From Onchidella celtica (Eukaryota > Mollusca > Gastropoda > Systellommatophora > Onchidiidae): 64,000 nt of DNA. The stretch is taken from contig OZ007581.1 in assembly GCA_963931925.1 (NCBI GenBank), positions 27,645,312-27,709,311 of the forward strand, read 5' to 3'. Below the pieces are notes generated by a model. That model was not told where the DNA came from, made no database searches, and saw only the letters and a program-made list of their open reading frames with translations. A program made the position numbers and the translations under genes. Position 1 is the first letter of the stretch. The number at the start of each line of letters is the position of its first letter. This document shows, piece by piece, positions 19,691-32,130 of this stretch.

Positions 19691-22312
19691 TTCCTTTTTT
19701 CTAAAATTAGAATAAAATTCACCTTGAGTTGAAAGAAAATAATATTCATGAATTTGTCTCACATGAGTGTTCACTGAAGAAAAAAAAACCATGCCACTTT
19801 GGAAAGGAGAAATTGTTTTGTCGGTTTTAATATTTTTTTGTTTCTATTCTCTTAATTTACCTGTGGTGTTTTTTTTTTTAATTCCTCAGCTGAAGATATT
19901 CTGACAAGGGAAAAGCCACAGGAGTCTGGTACCATGGTATTATTCTTGGGTTGTCCATGTCATGGGAAAAGTCCTCTCCCAACCACATAGATCTAGACAG
20001 ACCTAGTATACAAGGTAGGGTAAGTGTGTGCTGGTGTTCCTCGCTCCTTTAAAAAAAAAATCCTTTTAATCAGTTCAGAAACCTTGAGCTCAAATTAAGT
20101 TGGGACAAAAAGTCAGACATGCTTTAACTTGAACAATACAAGAGTTGTGAATTTGTCCCACATACAATTCAGGGCGTTTGTTCACATGTTGAAAAAAAAA
20201 TGTCCTTGAAAGAAAAAAGAATGTTTCAGTTGTTCTGCTTTTATTATTTTTCTTGAGACATGACAAAGTTGGTCTTACATAATTTAAATATTTCATTTAC
20301 CTGTCATCTTTTCAGCTAAAGATCATTTAATTAACACGGGAAAAAGCATTTGTGTCAGCCTGGCTTTCTTTTCTGAAATTCTGTGGATAAACTGGTAATT
20401 TATATTATTACTTTTTATTTGTTGATCAATTAATAGTACAATAATATAATAAGAAGGTGTCACGTTTGAGAAAAATGACAGTATAAAAGCGACCCAAAAT
20501 TATAAAATGTAGACGAGATTGTTGGGAAATGAAGAGATGTTGCACCTTCCTTTTCCATTGTCATTTCCTTTTTTTCAATGAATTGAGCTGCACAAAGGAT
20601 GGTGAATGCAAGACTCAGGAGCATTTGTACCTTTTCAATAAGGCAACTTTCATAAATGGAACTCCTGATCATATTTTTTGTTTTTCGTTTTTTGTTTTGA
20701 CATCACTTTTGTCACAGTTATCTGGCCCTAAAGTGCTCAAAGTATCACTGGGAGTATAATACACCATATGAATTCACTCTTAGATTGCATCCTTTTAATG
20801 TTGTACAAGTTTATGAATGGACTTAAACCTAGTCTACTGTTGCAAGTAAAGAACGCATCTTTTTCCCCTCATCCTGGAACTGCAAGAAAATTTTTAGCAA
20901 AGAGCACAAGATACCCTCCTTTTTACTGTAAATTCATTTACCTATAACTGTTTTCAAAATAATCCCCATCAGTTTTCCTTCAGCATCTCTTTTATACGAT
21001 TCCACCTACATGATTGTATTTTTTTTATTCCTATATAAACCAATCTCTCTCAAAAGAATAATATTTTCACACATTTTTTTAGTGAAGAAATAGTTTTGTT
21101 CATCAGAGCTTGTTTTAAATATTGATAATTAATTAGAACTGCAACCCAGTGGTTGCTCACAGTAAACTGAGGTAAACAACTTTTTCTGCAACTTGAATGT
21201 CCTCTCAGCCAGTGTAACTCCTGCTTGGTTTAAATGTCTTCTATATCTCCCTGCAAAAAGCTGATGTGTAGGATTTATATCAAGTTTGCACATGGATAAA
21301 ATATTGTTCTCATGTACATCCGCTGGTTATGTCTTCACACCAATGTTGGTTTGATGTAGGGAAAGCGCCCCTCTCATAATCCTACCAAGACAAGGGAATT
21401 CCAATACAGATCTACACTGGTTGAATTTGGGGATGCTGGGTATAGTTTATACATTTCTGTTCCTTGAAGATAAATATTTTTGTTCAGATTTTTAATTATG
21501 CTTTTTTTTTTGTCTTTTGTCTCCCTCAGTGAAGGTATTCCTTTTGGATCAATAATGAATGAAGGATTGCACAGAAGAGGCAGCAGGGAAAAAGTAGAGA
21601 AAATACCTCCTCCCAGTGCAGTCGGTCTCCAGTGTTTCCATGCTCTCACTGCAGCTGACAGTTTATGGAATGGATCCTTTTGATCAGTCATCTCCGCACA
21701 CACAAACAGCCAGGCAGAAGACATATTGAAGTTGTGGTCATCATTTTTGGCAAAGGATGAGCAACAACAGCATGAGCTTTTGAAATACACTGGTACTGTA
21801 CTTGTCATAATAGAGTGTTAAAAGCAAGGTAGAGCCTGTGAACTGGATGAAGTGTTATTTTTGGCATGCTAAGTCGTTCCTTCTAAATCAATAATACTCC
21901 GAGTTCTGGGCCACATTTCTCCCCTTGCGACCCAGTGGTTCTACAGTTCCTCCCCCGTTTTGTTAGTTCGTGATCAGCAATATTATTCTGTTAATTATTA
22001 CCTCATTTGATATTTATATATATACACAGTGTACAGAGCGCATTCTTTCTCGAGTTCCTCCTCTGACTGATATCCCTCCCCAGTCACACCCTTGCCGAGA
22101 GGGTTGTGTGCCTCCCGTCTGAGAATCACTGTCTTACACCAAGATTGCCTAAAATGTTTTGTGAAATTGTCCCTGTATATGTACTGGAAAGGGTTGTGAA
22201 AAACCATTGGAGTCAGGCTAGCACTCGTTTCTGAAATCTTATGGATAAACTGGTAATTTATATTATCACATATCATTTGTTGATCGATTAATAGTACAAT
22301 GGTCACTGCCTA

Positions 22313-22780
22313 ACAGCACGCCGGCTACCAGCACAATCCTTCTAACAGCACGCTCTTTAAAAAAAAACATAATTTTTTCTATACAAAATTAACAGCACGC
22401 TTATTTAAGTACCATTCGCATAAGAGCACGCTTTTTTCATATCAGAGAGATGAACAATTACGAACGAAGTGTATTACATGTACTTGACCACCAGACAGGC
22501 AGGCACTATTTCCAATGAACCTGTGAAGACACCGCTACTTTAATCAGTTACGCATAGGTAGATCAAGCTGGCATGTGAGGGTGGGGTTGGAGTCAACAGA
22601 GGGTATGGGACCGCCATAATCTCTTGCCAGACAGACGTAGACAGGCGCTCTATACAATGGACACATGGCGGCGGCGCTGCTTTAATCAGTTGCGTATGTA
22701 GATCAAACTGACTATAGGTGGGGGGCGGGAACAACAGAAATTTTGTGATCGCCCTAATCAGTTGCAAAAGTTTGAGTGGG
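22313..22780. repeat. AGCACGC-rich stretch and a local duplication
   Basis: Four AGCACGC words plus one cagcaca variant lie at 22313-22430 with irregular spacing, interrupted by A- and T-runs. Between about 22540 and 22755 a segment beginning atcagttRcg-atag-tagatcaa occurs twice in diverged form, each followed by a G-rich run. No coding frame. Confidence 0.55.
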
Positions 22781-23234
22781 CGGCCTTTATGTGAAGCATA
22801 GGCGCTCTAGGTGGTAACCCAAAGCTCCGACCTATAGGCGCCGACTTAATAGGTGGCCTTTCTGTGATTACCCTATGACTCCATGTCTGGAACTTGCAGA
22901 GGATAATTATCCGCATTTGTGAAACATTCTATGATTTATTCATTGTTTAAATTTCTGTCCTGTAACATTTATTTTCCCGAAGAAGGTCAGTAGATGAAAG
23001 CTTGATTTGTCTTTCCTTTTCCTTTGTGTTTTAATGTATCATTTCTGTATTAATTTTTATGTGAGGTTTTGCTTCGTGTAACTGTTTCTTCTTGCCACAT
23101 TTTGACTTTGCCTTATTCTTCTGCAGCTCTAAGTAGAGCATTTTGTTCAGCTCTTGAAAGGGCTGTTTTTGCCTGGCCTCAAAAGGGACAGTCAGAAGTA
23201 GTGAGCTTCTCTTCATCAGGTTTCAAGCAAATAT

Positions 23235-23496
23235 TTTCCATGTATTTTTCAGCTGTGTTTTGGCTCCCGTGGGATATATTGTTGGGACTGTGCAGGAGAT
23301 ATTACAGCAACTTCTGACACACCCATTCATTCCCCATTCAGCACCAGAGACAGATACATGGTCTGACCCTGACCAAGCCTCCCTCAAAGACAGCAATGGC
23401 AAGCACATTAAGGAGAATATCCTGGAACCCAAGGTGATGACATCAGCACCTCTTCATCCAATGGAAATCTCATGCAGGAAACAAGGTCAAGAGTGA
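23235..23496 (+). other. Exon-like conserved island in block C, copy 1
   Basis: After a pyrimidine tract and AG (cctttgccttattcttctgcag, then tgtatttttcag ending about 23252) an ORF reads APVGYIVGTVQEILQQLLTH, then APETDTWSDPDQASLKDSNG, stopping at 23496. The copy at 50312-50565 keeps the nucleotide sequence well but lost 2 bp (acacaccc to acaccc) and is frameshifted. Composition is protein-like; family unknown. It may be a duplicated exon fragment of a host gene. Confidence 0.3.
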
Positions 23497-23884
23497 CAAG
23501 CAGTGGCAAAAGTCTTGGACTGTCTGTTTCTGTTTCTATTTATATTTGCGTTAATCTTTTGCAGCACTGAGCTTCTGAGGTACAATCTGTTAATGCACAA
23601 AAAATGTCTGCATTTTCATAACTCATAGACAATAGTTGGGCTCTTGGTAATTTCCTCATTCATATACTTTTATGCGTCTGTTACTGTTGTATGTTTCAAG
23701 TATAATTATATTCATTCTGTGGCAGTTTCTTCATTATGAGAAGTAACTTTTCTATGTAGAATCAAACATTGAAATTTGAATGTCTTGTTTGCCTCTTTCA
23801 TGTTTTTGGCACGTACTTAAAATTGTCAAAACATATATCTGTCATAGTATTGCACTGTATTGAATGCTGCAGACATTAATTAAA

Positions 23885-24635
23885 CAGTGCAATCCTAATA
23901 TCTCGACATCAGTAGGACAGTCTGCTATACGCTGGAAGAGAAATTAAAAAAAGGGGGGGGGTGGTGGTGGGGAGGCTCAGAGATCAAATTGGAAAGGTGT
24001 CCAATAAATAACGCAGTTATGTCCCTTTTTCTTTCAATTATTGGCATACTATTACTATCATCACTCGTTCCTCCAATATCATTGTTGTGTGATGGAGTTT
24101 CGTGGCAAAGATATGAATGCTCAGTGTTCTACTATTTCTTTTTAGCCTCCACCTGACTGTTTCTTCAGAAGACGTGATAATACTGATACACACACAGTAC
24201 GGCAGTTAACCAAGAGATCTAGGTCAAGGCCTAGTATCATGGGCAAATGAATATTTTGTGAAAAAAAAAAAAACTCAGTCTGTAGTCTGTACATGCACTC
24301 CACACTCGTGTTACTGAAGCCAAGGGTCATCCTCTGTGTCCACACACTTCCTCTCTTACCCCTCCCCGCCAGCACCGCAAAAAGAAATAAAGATCAAGGT
24401 CTTTTATGCGGGGAGTTGCGTGGGCATTTTCGGTAGCACAGTAGTAGATCTAGTGCAGTTTTTGTGCTCTGGTTGGGGAGAAATGTGTCGATATAAGAGG
24501 AAAGACTGGAACAACACATCGAGTTACGGGGAAATATTTAGTAGGATTAAAGAAGGAATAGGTTGGGACTTAAGAATTGTGTCAAGCTGCCCAGAATGTC
24601 GACAAAAGCCATGTCGAGATAAGTGGATTGGACTG
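23885..24635 (-). mobile_element. pogo/Tigger-type MITE, family T1, copy 3 (inverted)
   Basis: Plus strand starts CAGTGCAATCCTAATATCTC and ends with the complement of CAGTCCAATCCACTTATCTC, followed by TA at 24636. It is the reverse of 5477-6237. The ORFs at 24142-24375 and 24336-24656 are passengers without transposase motifs. Confidence 0.8.
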
Positions 24636-25584
24636 TACATGTATTCTATTAATTAAGTGTTCTGTATATAACTGTAAATAACAGCAGCCTGTATTATGAA
24701 TTGGAATAGCCTTGCTGATTTTAGACAAATAGAAAATGAATCCATTCCCGCCTAATGCGCCCCGATGCAACACGTTTGCTTCTGTCTAATACGACTGCAT
24801 CTGACATTACTCGTATCAGCCCAATTCACCCGAATATCTCTATCAGTGTGCTATTTATAAAGTCTCTTAGCAACCTGATTTCATTGGCAGCCTGATTTAG
24901 AGGTATAGTCATGTTAGAAACGAGATGTCCACTCTACAGTTAAAAATAAAAATGGATGCATCTAGCTTGTGAACTTTTTTTTCAGTAAGTTTTGAAATCA
25001 CAGAATATCGGAAGTGCAAACAGTGTTGATCAGCTGTTCAGTTGTGTTGATGTTTCCACATCAAATGCACTGGTTGCTCCCTTTATAACATTCATATACA
25101 AGGTAATAGCTGTTATATTAAATATCGAGGACTCAAAACGATGACATTTTGGGACAACACGTGCAGAAAAACTGAACAAAATGGTACATTTTGCAATGAG
25201 TTTCAACTTTTTTTTATTGTAATAAATTTCAATTCAAGTCATAGATATGTATGTAATATTTCCTGAATTGGCCTTCATTTATCTAAATCTTTGTACCATT
25301 TTCACCAACATTGGATAATAATTACGTGCACAAATATTTCTTTGAAAATATCAGACATCAGGAAATTGGAATTAGTTCCCTTTTCTTAGGCATCTGGGTA
25401 TGAAAAATGGGGAAGCATTGGACTTGTATTTTTTTCCCAGCTTTAGGCAAGAAAGGGTTAAGAAACAAAAAATGAAGATAATTGACATGTAGGTAAGATC
25501 AGTTACTGGCAAACTATGAAGAAAAAAGATTTAAAGATACACATAATATCTCTCTATATGTATTTGTTCATACATACTTTCCTC

Positions 25585-25682
25585 CATCTATGCATCCATC
25601 CATCCATCCATCCATTCATCCATCCATCCATTCATCCATCAATTCACCCATCCACCCATTCACCCATGCATTTATCCACAGA
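25585..25682. repeat. (CATC)n microsatellite
   Basis: Imperfect CATC/CACC tetranucleotide array. The plus-strand ORF over it (IHPSIHPF-type) is an artefact of the repeat. A similar array occurs at 42861-43024. Confidence 0.95.
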
Positions 25683-25689
25683 GCATAGT

Positions 25690-27370
25690 ATTTTAACCTT
25701 AATGAAAACTTGTTCCATGAGCAAAGAAAAGATGTGGACAAAGAACTTTTCCTCTTATTATACTGTTATTATTTCATTGTTTTTGTAATCTCTCAACATG
25801 TTTTCCTTTAGTATATTCACTCTTACATATTTGTTATAACTAAGGACTGTCTTAACGTCGTTATGGGTTTCTGGGGAAAGAAATAGAAGTTTCTTCCCCG
25901 TTTAACAAACCAGTGTAAATTTGAATGCATGGGGCCTCCTAAACTCTCGGGGCCCCCGGTCAACTGCCCAATGTGCCCATGCATTAAGACAGCTCTAGTT
26001 ATAACTGCAGCAGACGAACAACAAAAAGCCTTTCTGCTCCATGTCTGACACATTTCTGAAAATAAACTCTGCTTTGAAAAGAATACTGACAATTCTTATG
26101 TTTTTCCATATAATTCTCCAGGTGTGTCTTTGTCCATAAGAAGCCTGTGTGAATAAGAAAAAAGAAATTTGGAGTCTATTTTCACTAAAATCATGAATTC
26201 TAACGTGTATGAAACATCTGGTATTTGCTTGACTAATGTGTGTATCAATAGTAGAACACACATAAAGTTCAGTCATAAGTCAATTATTCAGTGTATTTGT
26301 TTATTTGTTTGGTATTAGATTGTACATCTTAAAGTGCACAGACAAATCTTAACCCACACTGCATCGCTAGGTCTAGCCAAAAATGACAGACCAACGCACA
26401 ATGCATTGTCTGTTAATATTATATGGTCTATGAAAAAAGTCCATACAAATACAAAAATAACTCTGATCTTAAAAGAGTTAATTATGAAAGAATTTCTCTC
26501 TGAAGGAAGAAAAAGAGGAGCAAGACTAAGAAGAAGTCACAAGAGAGAAATGAACAAAAAAGTAAATGATTAGAAATTTGATACTGTAGGGCATATTTTG
26601 AAAAGATCCATTAACTTAAATGTTCTTAAATGATGAAGTGGCTAGAAGGCCAAGAGGGAGATGATATTGACGATAGAGATGATAAACAGAAAAGAAGCGT
26701 AAATTCGATAGTGATGTACTATCTATTACAGGCGTAAACGGTGGGCCTCCAAAATCTGACAGAGGTGGTCAGAAATAATCATTAGTGATCTAGATCTAGA
26801 ACGACTTGGCAGATGTATCAGAATTGAGTAGCGAAGGCATACAAAATCATGCCCCCTATTATTTTTTAAATTTGGAGGCATTCAGTGTGGTAAAGCAGAG
26901 GCCGAATTTACAGGGGGACAAAAGTGATACCGTACCGTAACTGCATGCCGTCCCCTCCCCCAGCCCAACTGCAAGAGGAAGCTAGAGCGTAAAATTACAG
27001 TGAGTTTAACTAAGTTGTCTAAATTGTTGAGTCAGCCATTGTCAACTGTGGAAACTAAAAGAGTATATTGGAGCATAGCTGTGGCCTTCGGAATTTGGCT
27101 TATCAAAAAAATCTACTTGGAGTTTTGCAGGCTTTGTGTAAACAAGTATATTTACTTCATATACATCACCTATTTAACCTTACTTATTATGAACATAAAA
27201 CATAATCTGTAACAGTTTGCCCGTTTTGTTACAAAACGTCAATTTTTCCACTGCTTTGGTCCTTTCCCGCTCTTCCATTCAAAATCAATAGATCACTCAT
27301 GTTACATAATGCTAATTAATCTATGACCATATTCATTCACTTCCCTGTCTTCACTAATTCTGTGCACTTA
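25690..27370. other. No gene seen
   Basis: AT-rich with short ORFs of no recognisable family. A GC-rich patch at 25938-25975 (ggggcctcc ... cggggcccccgg) stands out and may be part of an old transposon end, but no matching partner was found in the window. Confidence 0.5.
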
Positions 27371-27374
27371 CAGG

Positions 27375-27779
27375 TTACAATTAATGATAATTATCATCTT
27401 CATCGATTCCATGCCAATTGTTTAAGACATCATTTCTATCAATATTGTCACATAAACTTACATCACCTAACAATCCTGTTCATGCGTTCAGATCTCCAAC
27501 TACAACAATACTACCACAGGCACACAACTCAGCTACTTTCTGTTCCAGCATCTCATACCCATCAACTCCCGTTTCCCGGTCACTGCGCGTCGACATAGAT
27601 GGTTTAATATAAGGAAAAATGGCGTACAAATCTTCATGAAATCCAAAACATTGTTTTGAAAACTCAAAAACCAAACCGTCTTCAAAATCCCATTTATATT
27701 CAGTCACTGTCTCCCTGATCTCCTTTTCAAACAAGCAAACTAAACCCCCTGAATCCCCGAATAGGGAAAAGTTGTCCAT
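27375..27779 (-). pseudogene. LINE apurinic-type endonuclease fragment, dead
   Basis: The minus-strand frame reads YIKPSMSTRS, then VAELCACGSIVVVGDLNA, the conserved core (GDLNAR) of the exonuclease-endonuclease-phosphatase domain at the N-terminus of non-LTR retrotransposon polyproteins. The codon after GDLNA is TGA where the family has Arg (CGA), a change expected from CpG decay. After the stop the same frame continues in protein-like fashion to about 27375. No reverse transcriptase follows, so both ends are truncated. Confidence 0.8.
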
Positions 27780-27838
27780 GTGTTAGCGAATCAGTAAATA
27801 TGTTAAAATTACAAAAAAAAAAAAAAAAAGTTTGACAA

Positions 27839-28030
27839 GTCTGACGCACAAGTCCGAGAAGTTGGCCAAAAAATTTTTAGAACTCTGACGCACAAGTCCA
27901 AGATGATAGCTGAAAAATTATGACAAATCCTATGAATTTGTTGAAAAATTCCCACAAGTCTGACTTAAAAATCCAACATGATGGCCAAAAAAATTTGTTG
28001 AAAAATTCTGACAAGACGCGAAAATCCAAC
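27839..28030. repeat. Degenerate short tandem repeat
   Basis: Three or four imperfect repeats of tctgacgcacaagtccRag...ttggccaaaaaattt..gaaaaattc. Each is roughly 45-65 bp and the units drift quickly in sequence. Confidence 0.65.
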
Positions 28031-28302
28031 AAGGATAAAAAATCCTTTACGTTTACATACATTTTTATAATTTTATTGTTACAGACATATTTTGTTGTAA
28101 ACATCTTATATAAATAAGAAGAAATACGTGTATGTAAAAAGATTTATTCATGTACGCAAGTTTTTTAAACTGTTAATTTGTATTTGTTTATTATTATTTG
28201 TGTATTTGTAGAATCACAAAGTACACACATATATCACAAATCTTGACTGCTGATTGTTTTAAGTATACTGAATGAATTAAAGGCGGTAATGAACTAAGGG
28301 GA

Positions 28303-28383
<81 letters not shown>

Positions 28384-28510
28384 AGTTGTATGTGGGTCGT
28401 CCCCTCTCTCTCTCCCTGTCTTTCTCTCTGTGTCTGTCTATATCTCTCTCTCTCTCACTCACTCTCTCTCTCTCTCTCTCTCTCTGTGCCTCTATCTCTC
28501 TCTCCCTCTA
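28303..28510. repeat. (CT)n microsatellites
   Basis: Two CT-rich tracts (28303-28381 and 28438-28510) separated by about 55 bp of mixed sequence. They precede block B copy 2. Confidence 0.98.
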
Positions 28511-28799
28511 ATGTGCCATAAAAAATTTTTTTAAAAACCCAAGCTTGTAAGTCGCTTCGCCTGAAGGGGCATGCAGCTCACGCAGAAGATGAAAGGCAAC
28601 GAAACGAAAGCAGAGAAAAATATATTACTTAAATTTTGCTCTTTTCTAGATAATTGGCAGTCATGAATTAAAAGGATACAGTTAATTAATGTGGGTCACA
28701 GAAGGGCCATGCCCCTTACAAAAATAAATCTGTTATTAACAAAATCAGATGAAAAAAACAACGGGGATCATCAGCAGAGAAACCAAAGAATTTTCCACT

Positions 28800-28981
28800 G
28801 CAGAGAGAGAGAAGGAGAGAGGGAAGGAAAGAGAGATACATGGAGAGAGAGACAGAGAGAGAGGGGGAGAGAGAAAGAAGTGGGTCTATTTGCGAAGCTC
28901 CACAGCACAGTGTAAGGTGAGCCACGAGAAAACTGAATCGCTCACCATGAAGCAAACCCCCCCCCCCCTTTGTACATGCCC

Positions 28982-29018
<37 letters not shown>

Positions 29019-29070
29019 GGGGGGGAGAGAAAGAGAGAGAAAAGGAAAGAGAAAAGGAGAGAGTGAGAGA
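28800..29070. repeat. (GA)n microsatellite tracts
   Basis: Purine tracts at 28800-28880 and 28981-29072 flanking a poly-C run at 28958-28969. Confidence 0.95.
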
Positions 29071-29698
29071 GGAGTGGCTTTATTTGCGAAGCTCCACAGT
29101 GCAAGGTGTGTCATGAGAAAATTGAACCGCTCACCACAAATCCCACCCCATCCCTCCCACACATATCCAAAGACCTGCTCACAAGTATATGTTTAGGAGC
29201 TCACTTTCTTTAATGTGTTGCACAGAATCTCTGCAGTTCAGGGTCGTCTCTTTGAATGTTTTAAGGGATAAATGCCCGTCCACTCTTTACGTTTCACAAC
29301 TTCAGACAAAGTCAGGTGGGTTGCTCACGTGGAATTTACTCTAAGCAAAAGTGATTGGGTTTTTCAAACAATGACGGGTTACCTTATCTGCAGTGTTAAA
29401 TATACAAGTACATGTACTTTGAAACCGTTCCTTACAAGGTGAAGTCCATGAGGATCTACGACTGTATTTATTGTACAAGATGAGGAGGTCAATGTTCCAG
29501 TGAGCAATCGTTTGACTGCCAGTTTGTCAATGGTAATACCGCGCACGTGTAAACCGTGTAGTATAGTTAATGCTACCGTACAATAAATAATTAAATAAAT
29601 AAACAAACAGATAAACAGAGTGATCGGGGGAGGGGGGGGGGGCTTGTTAATAAGTTATAGGCCTCTAATAAGTTTAAATTTGGTTACTTGATCTTTTA

Positions 29699-29802
<104 letters not shown>

Positions 29803-30834
29803 GCTCGCACGCTCTTTCTCTCTTTCTCCTCTACTCCTATCTCCCCCGTCTCTCTGTACCTCCACTTTAAATATTTTCACACAGAATGCTGAACTGTTGA
29901 CTACCGCTGATTTCATACTCGGCCAACCCCTCTCCCACGCATAAGCCCCTCGAGACATGTATTTTTCAAGCATAGTTCAGATTGTTTCGTTGGTTTTAGT
30001 TTGCATGCAACTAATAGTTTCAAAATACTATGAAGATAATGTTCTGAAACGGAAGTAACACGCATTCTGTCGAACTTTTCATATGGCTGCAATGGCACTA
30101 ATACTGATCGCAGGTGTTGGATTTAGAGACAAAATGGGAACTGTTGACTCTGCCCATGTAACTTTATTATTATTATTATTATTTTAATCTGAAGCATGAA
30201 CATACTAATTTTTGTTGGAGTCTTTGACTATAAAATACATAAATTTCTGTTTCATACCCAGGAAGGAATAGATCTATATAATTATGTATTAGATTTTGAG
30301 ACAAGGTGAGCATTACTGATGAAAATAATTAAATGGTTATATTTTCTGTCACCGGCTGATTATACCCTTGCTACTTTGACAATAATTGGCTCTTCTTCAT
30401 AGTTTAGATTTTTCCATCGGCCAGTTTAAGCTGACGAGTGGAGAACAGAATCTTCAGCGATTTATACTTCCTTTTGTGATGGCCAATTGGCATAGAATGA
30501 TGATGGCTTGATTTAACCCCCCATAAAGTTCACCATATTTATTGCTTATATGATTAATAATTATGTAACTCATATAACTGATAAAGGGAAGGAATCCGGG
30601 AAAACAGGGAAAAGCCATTAACTCCCTTTAATTAAAAAAATAATAAATATTATACCCATTCTCTTCTGTTTTTATCTTATTCTGTTACTTTTTGAAGCCT
30701 AGTAAAATGTGTGTACCAGTGAAAGATAAATAAAAAATAGGGACACAACAAGTACAAATCAAGCTCCTTCAGAAAATGAACCAATCTAACATTGTTGACG
30801 CTGTCGCCTCCCAGCCGGTAACCCTATGGAAGTC

Positions 30835-31020
30835 CCACACTTAGGAATAATGTCAAGTTCGCACATTGGAATGACATCATTCCTATGTAGATCCTCTAGT
30901 TATGACATTGTGCTGACATCAGTTTGATGTAGGGAATCCAGCCCTATGGTAATCCTACCAACCTTACAGAAATCCAATACAATGCTGCATCTGATTAACA
31001 TAGGGATGCTGGCTAGGCTT
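30835..31020 (+). repeat. Diverged relative of the block A segment 4980-5135
   Basis: The order tagttatgacat, tttgatgtagggaat, taatcctaccaa, attccaatac and ggggatgctggctag parallels 5010-5135 and 21325-21445. Only this 180-bp piece is shared, so it is a separate member of a dispersed repeat. Its left part also resembles the 143-bp satellite unit. Confidence 0.6.
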
Positions 31021-31340
31021 AGCTCAATTTTCTGAAGGATCTAGGTCTAATGGAAAGAGTTTATGATGACTTCAAACTCTTATAATTCTTTGCAAACTGC
31101 CCCAATATTTCTTTTCATTTCTGGTTAAAAGGGTAAGCAGTGGGGTCAGCGATTGGTAACAGGGATAAAGACAGACTTAGAAACTGGTTTAATGTTAGAT
31201 TTAGGGATTGACTGGGTGGTATGAATGTCCCGAACTCTTCCCATTCCAATTATTTTGGTGCTGTGATGGCAGTGTAGTTGTTTAAAAAGAATGCACAGTA
31301 CACTAAAATTAAAAGCCCAGATTATGATATAAGTATAAGT

Positions 31341-31840
31341 GATCAAAGTATTTTGAATCATTTTATATTATGTTCTAGTTTGTAATGTGCTCAAGTAATC
31401 TTAACTCTTTATTTTTTTGATAACTTCAATTAAATAGTACAATTTGATGTCATCTTTACCGAACGTTTTCAAGTGTAGTATTTAGAATATTTTACAACAT
31501 ATCCTTTGTGCAGTGTATACTAAAATAGTTAGCTTCGCTTGCAAACCTGAACAAAGTGTGATCCTGTCTGGCTATCATTTGTTGGTGTGCCTTAAGATCA
31601 AAGTATTTTGAATCATTTCATGTTCTAGTTTCTACCAGAGGTCAAGTAACATTAACTCTTTATTTTTTAAAAAGTTCAGTTCATAGAATAATTTTGATGC
31701 CAACTGGACAATACATTTTCAAGTGTGGTTTTTAGAATGTTTTACAACATATTCTTTATCCAGCTGTTCCAGAAACAAGTGTATCGGTCGTAGTTTGGTT
31801 GGTGTTTACTAAAATAATTAGCTTCATTTGGCCAAACTGG
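31341..31840 (+). repeat. Tandem duplication, ~255-bp unit, two copies
   Basis: gatcaaagtattttgaatca begins at 31341 and again at 31596; both units continue through taactctttatttttt, ttttcaagtgt, ttttacaacatat and actaaaata-ttagcttc. Divergence is moderate. Confidence 0.85.
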
Positions 31841-32130
31841 CGGTCACTTGTGTCTGTATCGTAAAAAAATGGAACGACGTATTTCCACTTTGAATCTTCA
31901 CATGTAAGTTCTATGAAGCTTACACACATAAATTCACATATGTAGATAGCACATGTTTTATCTAATGCCCAGTTTTAATTTCTGGTTGATTGACGAAATA
32001 ACATTCTGTTTCAAGGCAGACCACCCGGCCAAATGACGCCTGGTTTCTGGATGGAAACATCGGCTGTGGCAGTACATTTCATTTTTTCATGGTACGGCTG
32101 AAAAAGGTTGGAATTTTTTTGCACATATCA

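Larger units (their letters stand above)
18288..22200 (+). repeat. Duplicated block A, copy 2
   Basis: Partner of 657-6690 without the 2355-3825 and 5477-6237 insertions, so it records both empty sites. It holds ncRNA candidate copy 2 and the second version of the exon-like ORF (21526-21683). The right end joins to an extra copy of an internal 105-bp unit (22203-22305), showing rearrangement at the edge. Confidence 0.85.
22780..25510 (+). repeat. Duplicated block C, copy 1
   Basis: Matches 49858-52640 from ggcctttatgtgaagcatag to agggttaagaaac and slightly beyond. Both copies already contain the T1 MITE in the same place, so that insertion predates this duplication, unlike the one in block A. 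It includes two exon-like islands (about 23125-23515). The left end (22782-22875) is the right terminus of the GGGTA...TACCC element family. Confidence 0.85.

Noticed and set aside
22313-22430. CRISPR-like short repeats
   Set aside because: 7-bp words at irregular spacing, no spacer structure.
25450-25456. AGGGTTAA as a piggyBac right end (also 52575)
   Set aside because: No CCCT-starting left end upstream; the motif is just shared by the two block C copies.
25516-25788. ORF over CATC repeats (also 42771-43220)
   Set aside because: Peptide is a translation of the tetranucleotide repeat.
28716-29162. Long ORFs in both strands over GA/CT tracts
   Set aside because: Composition is purely that of the microsatellites (SLSLSL, RERERE).
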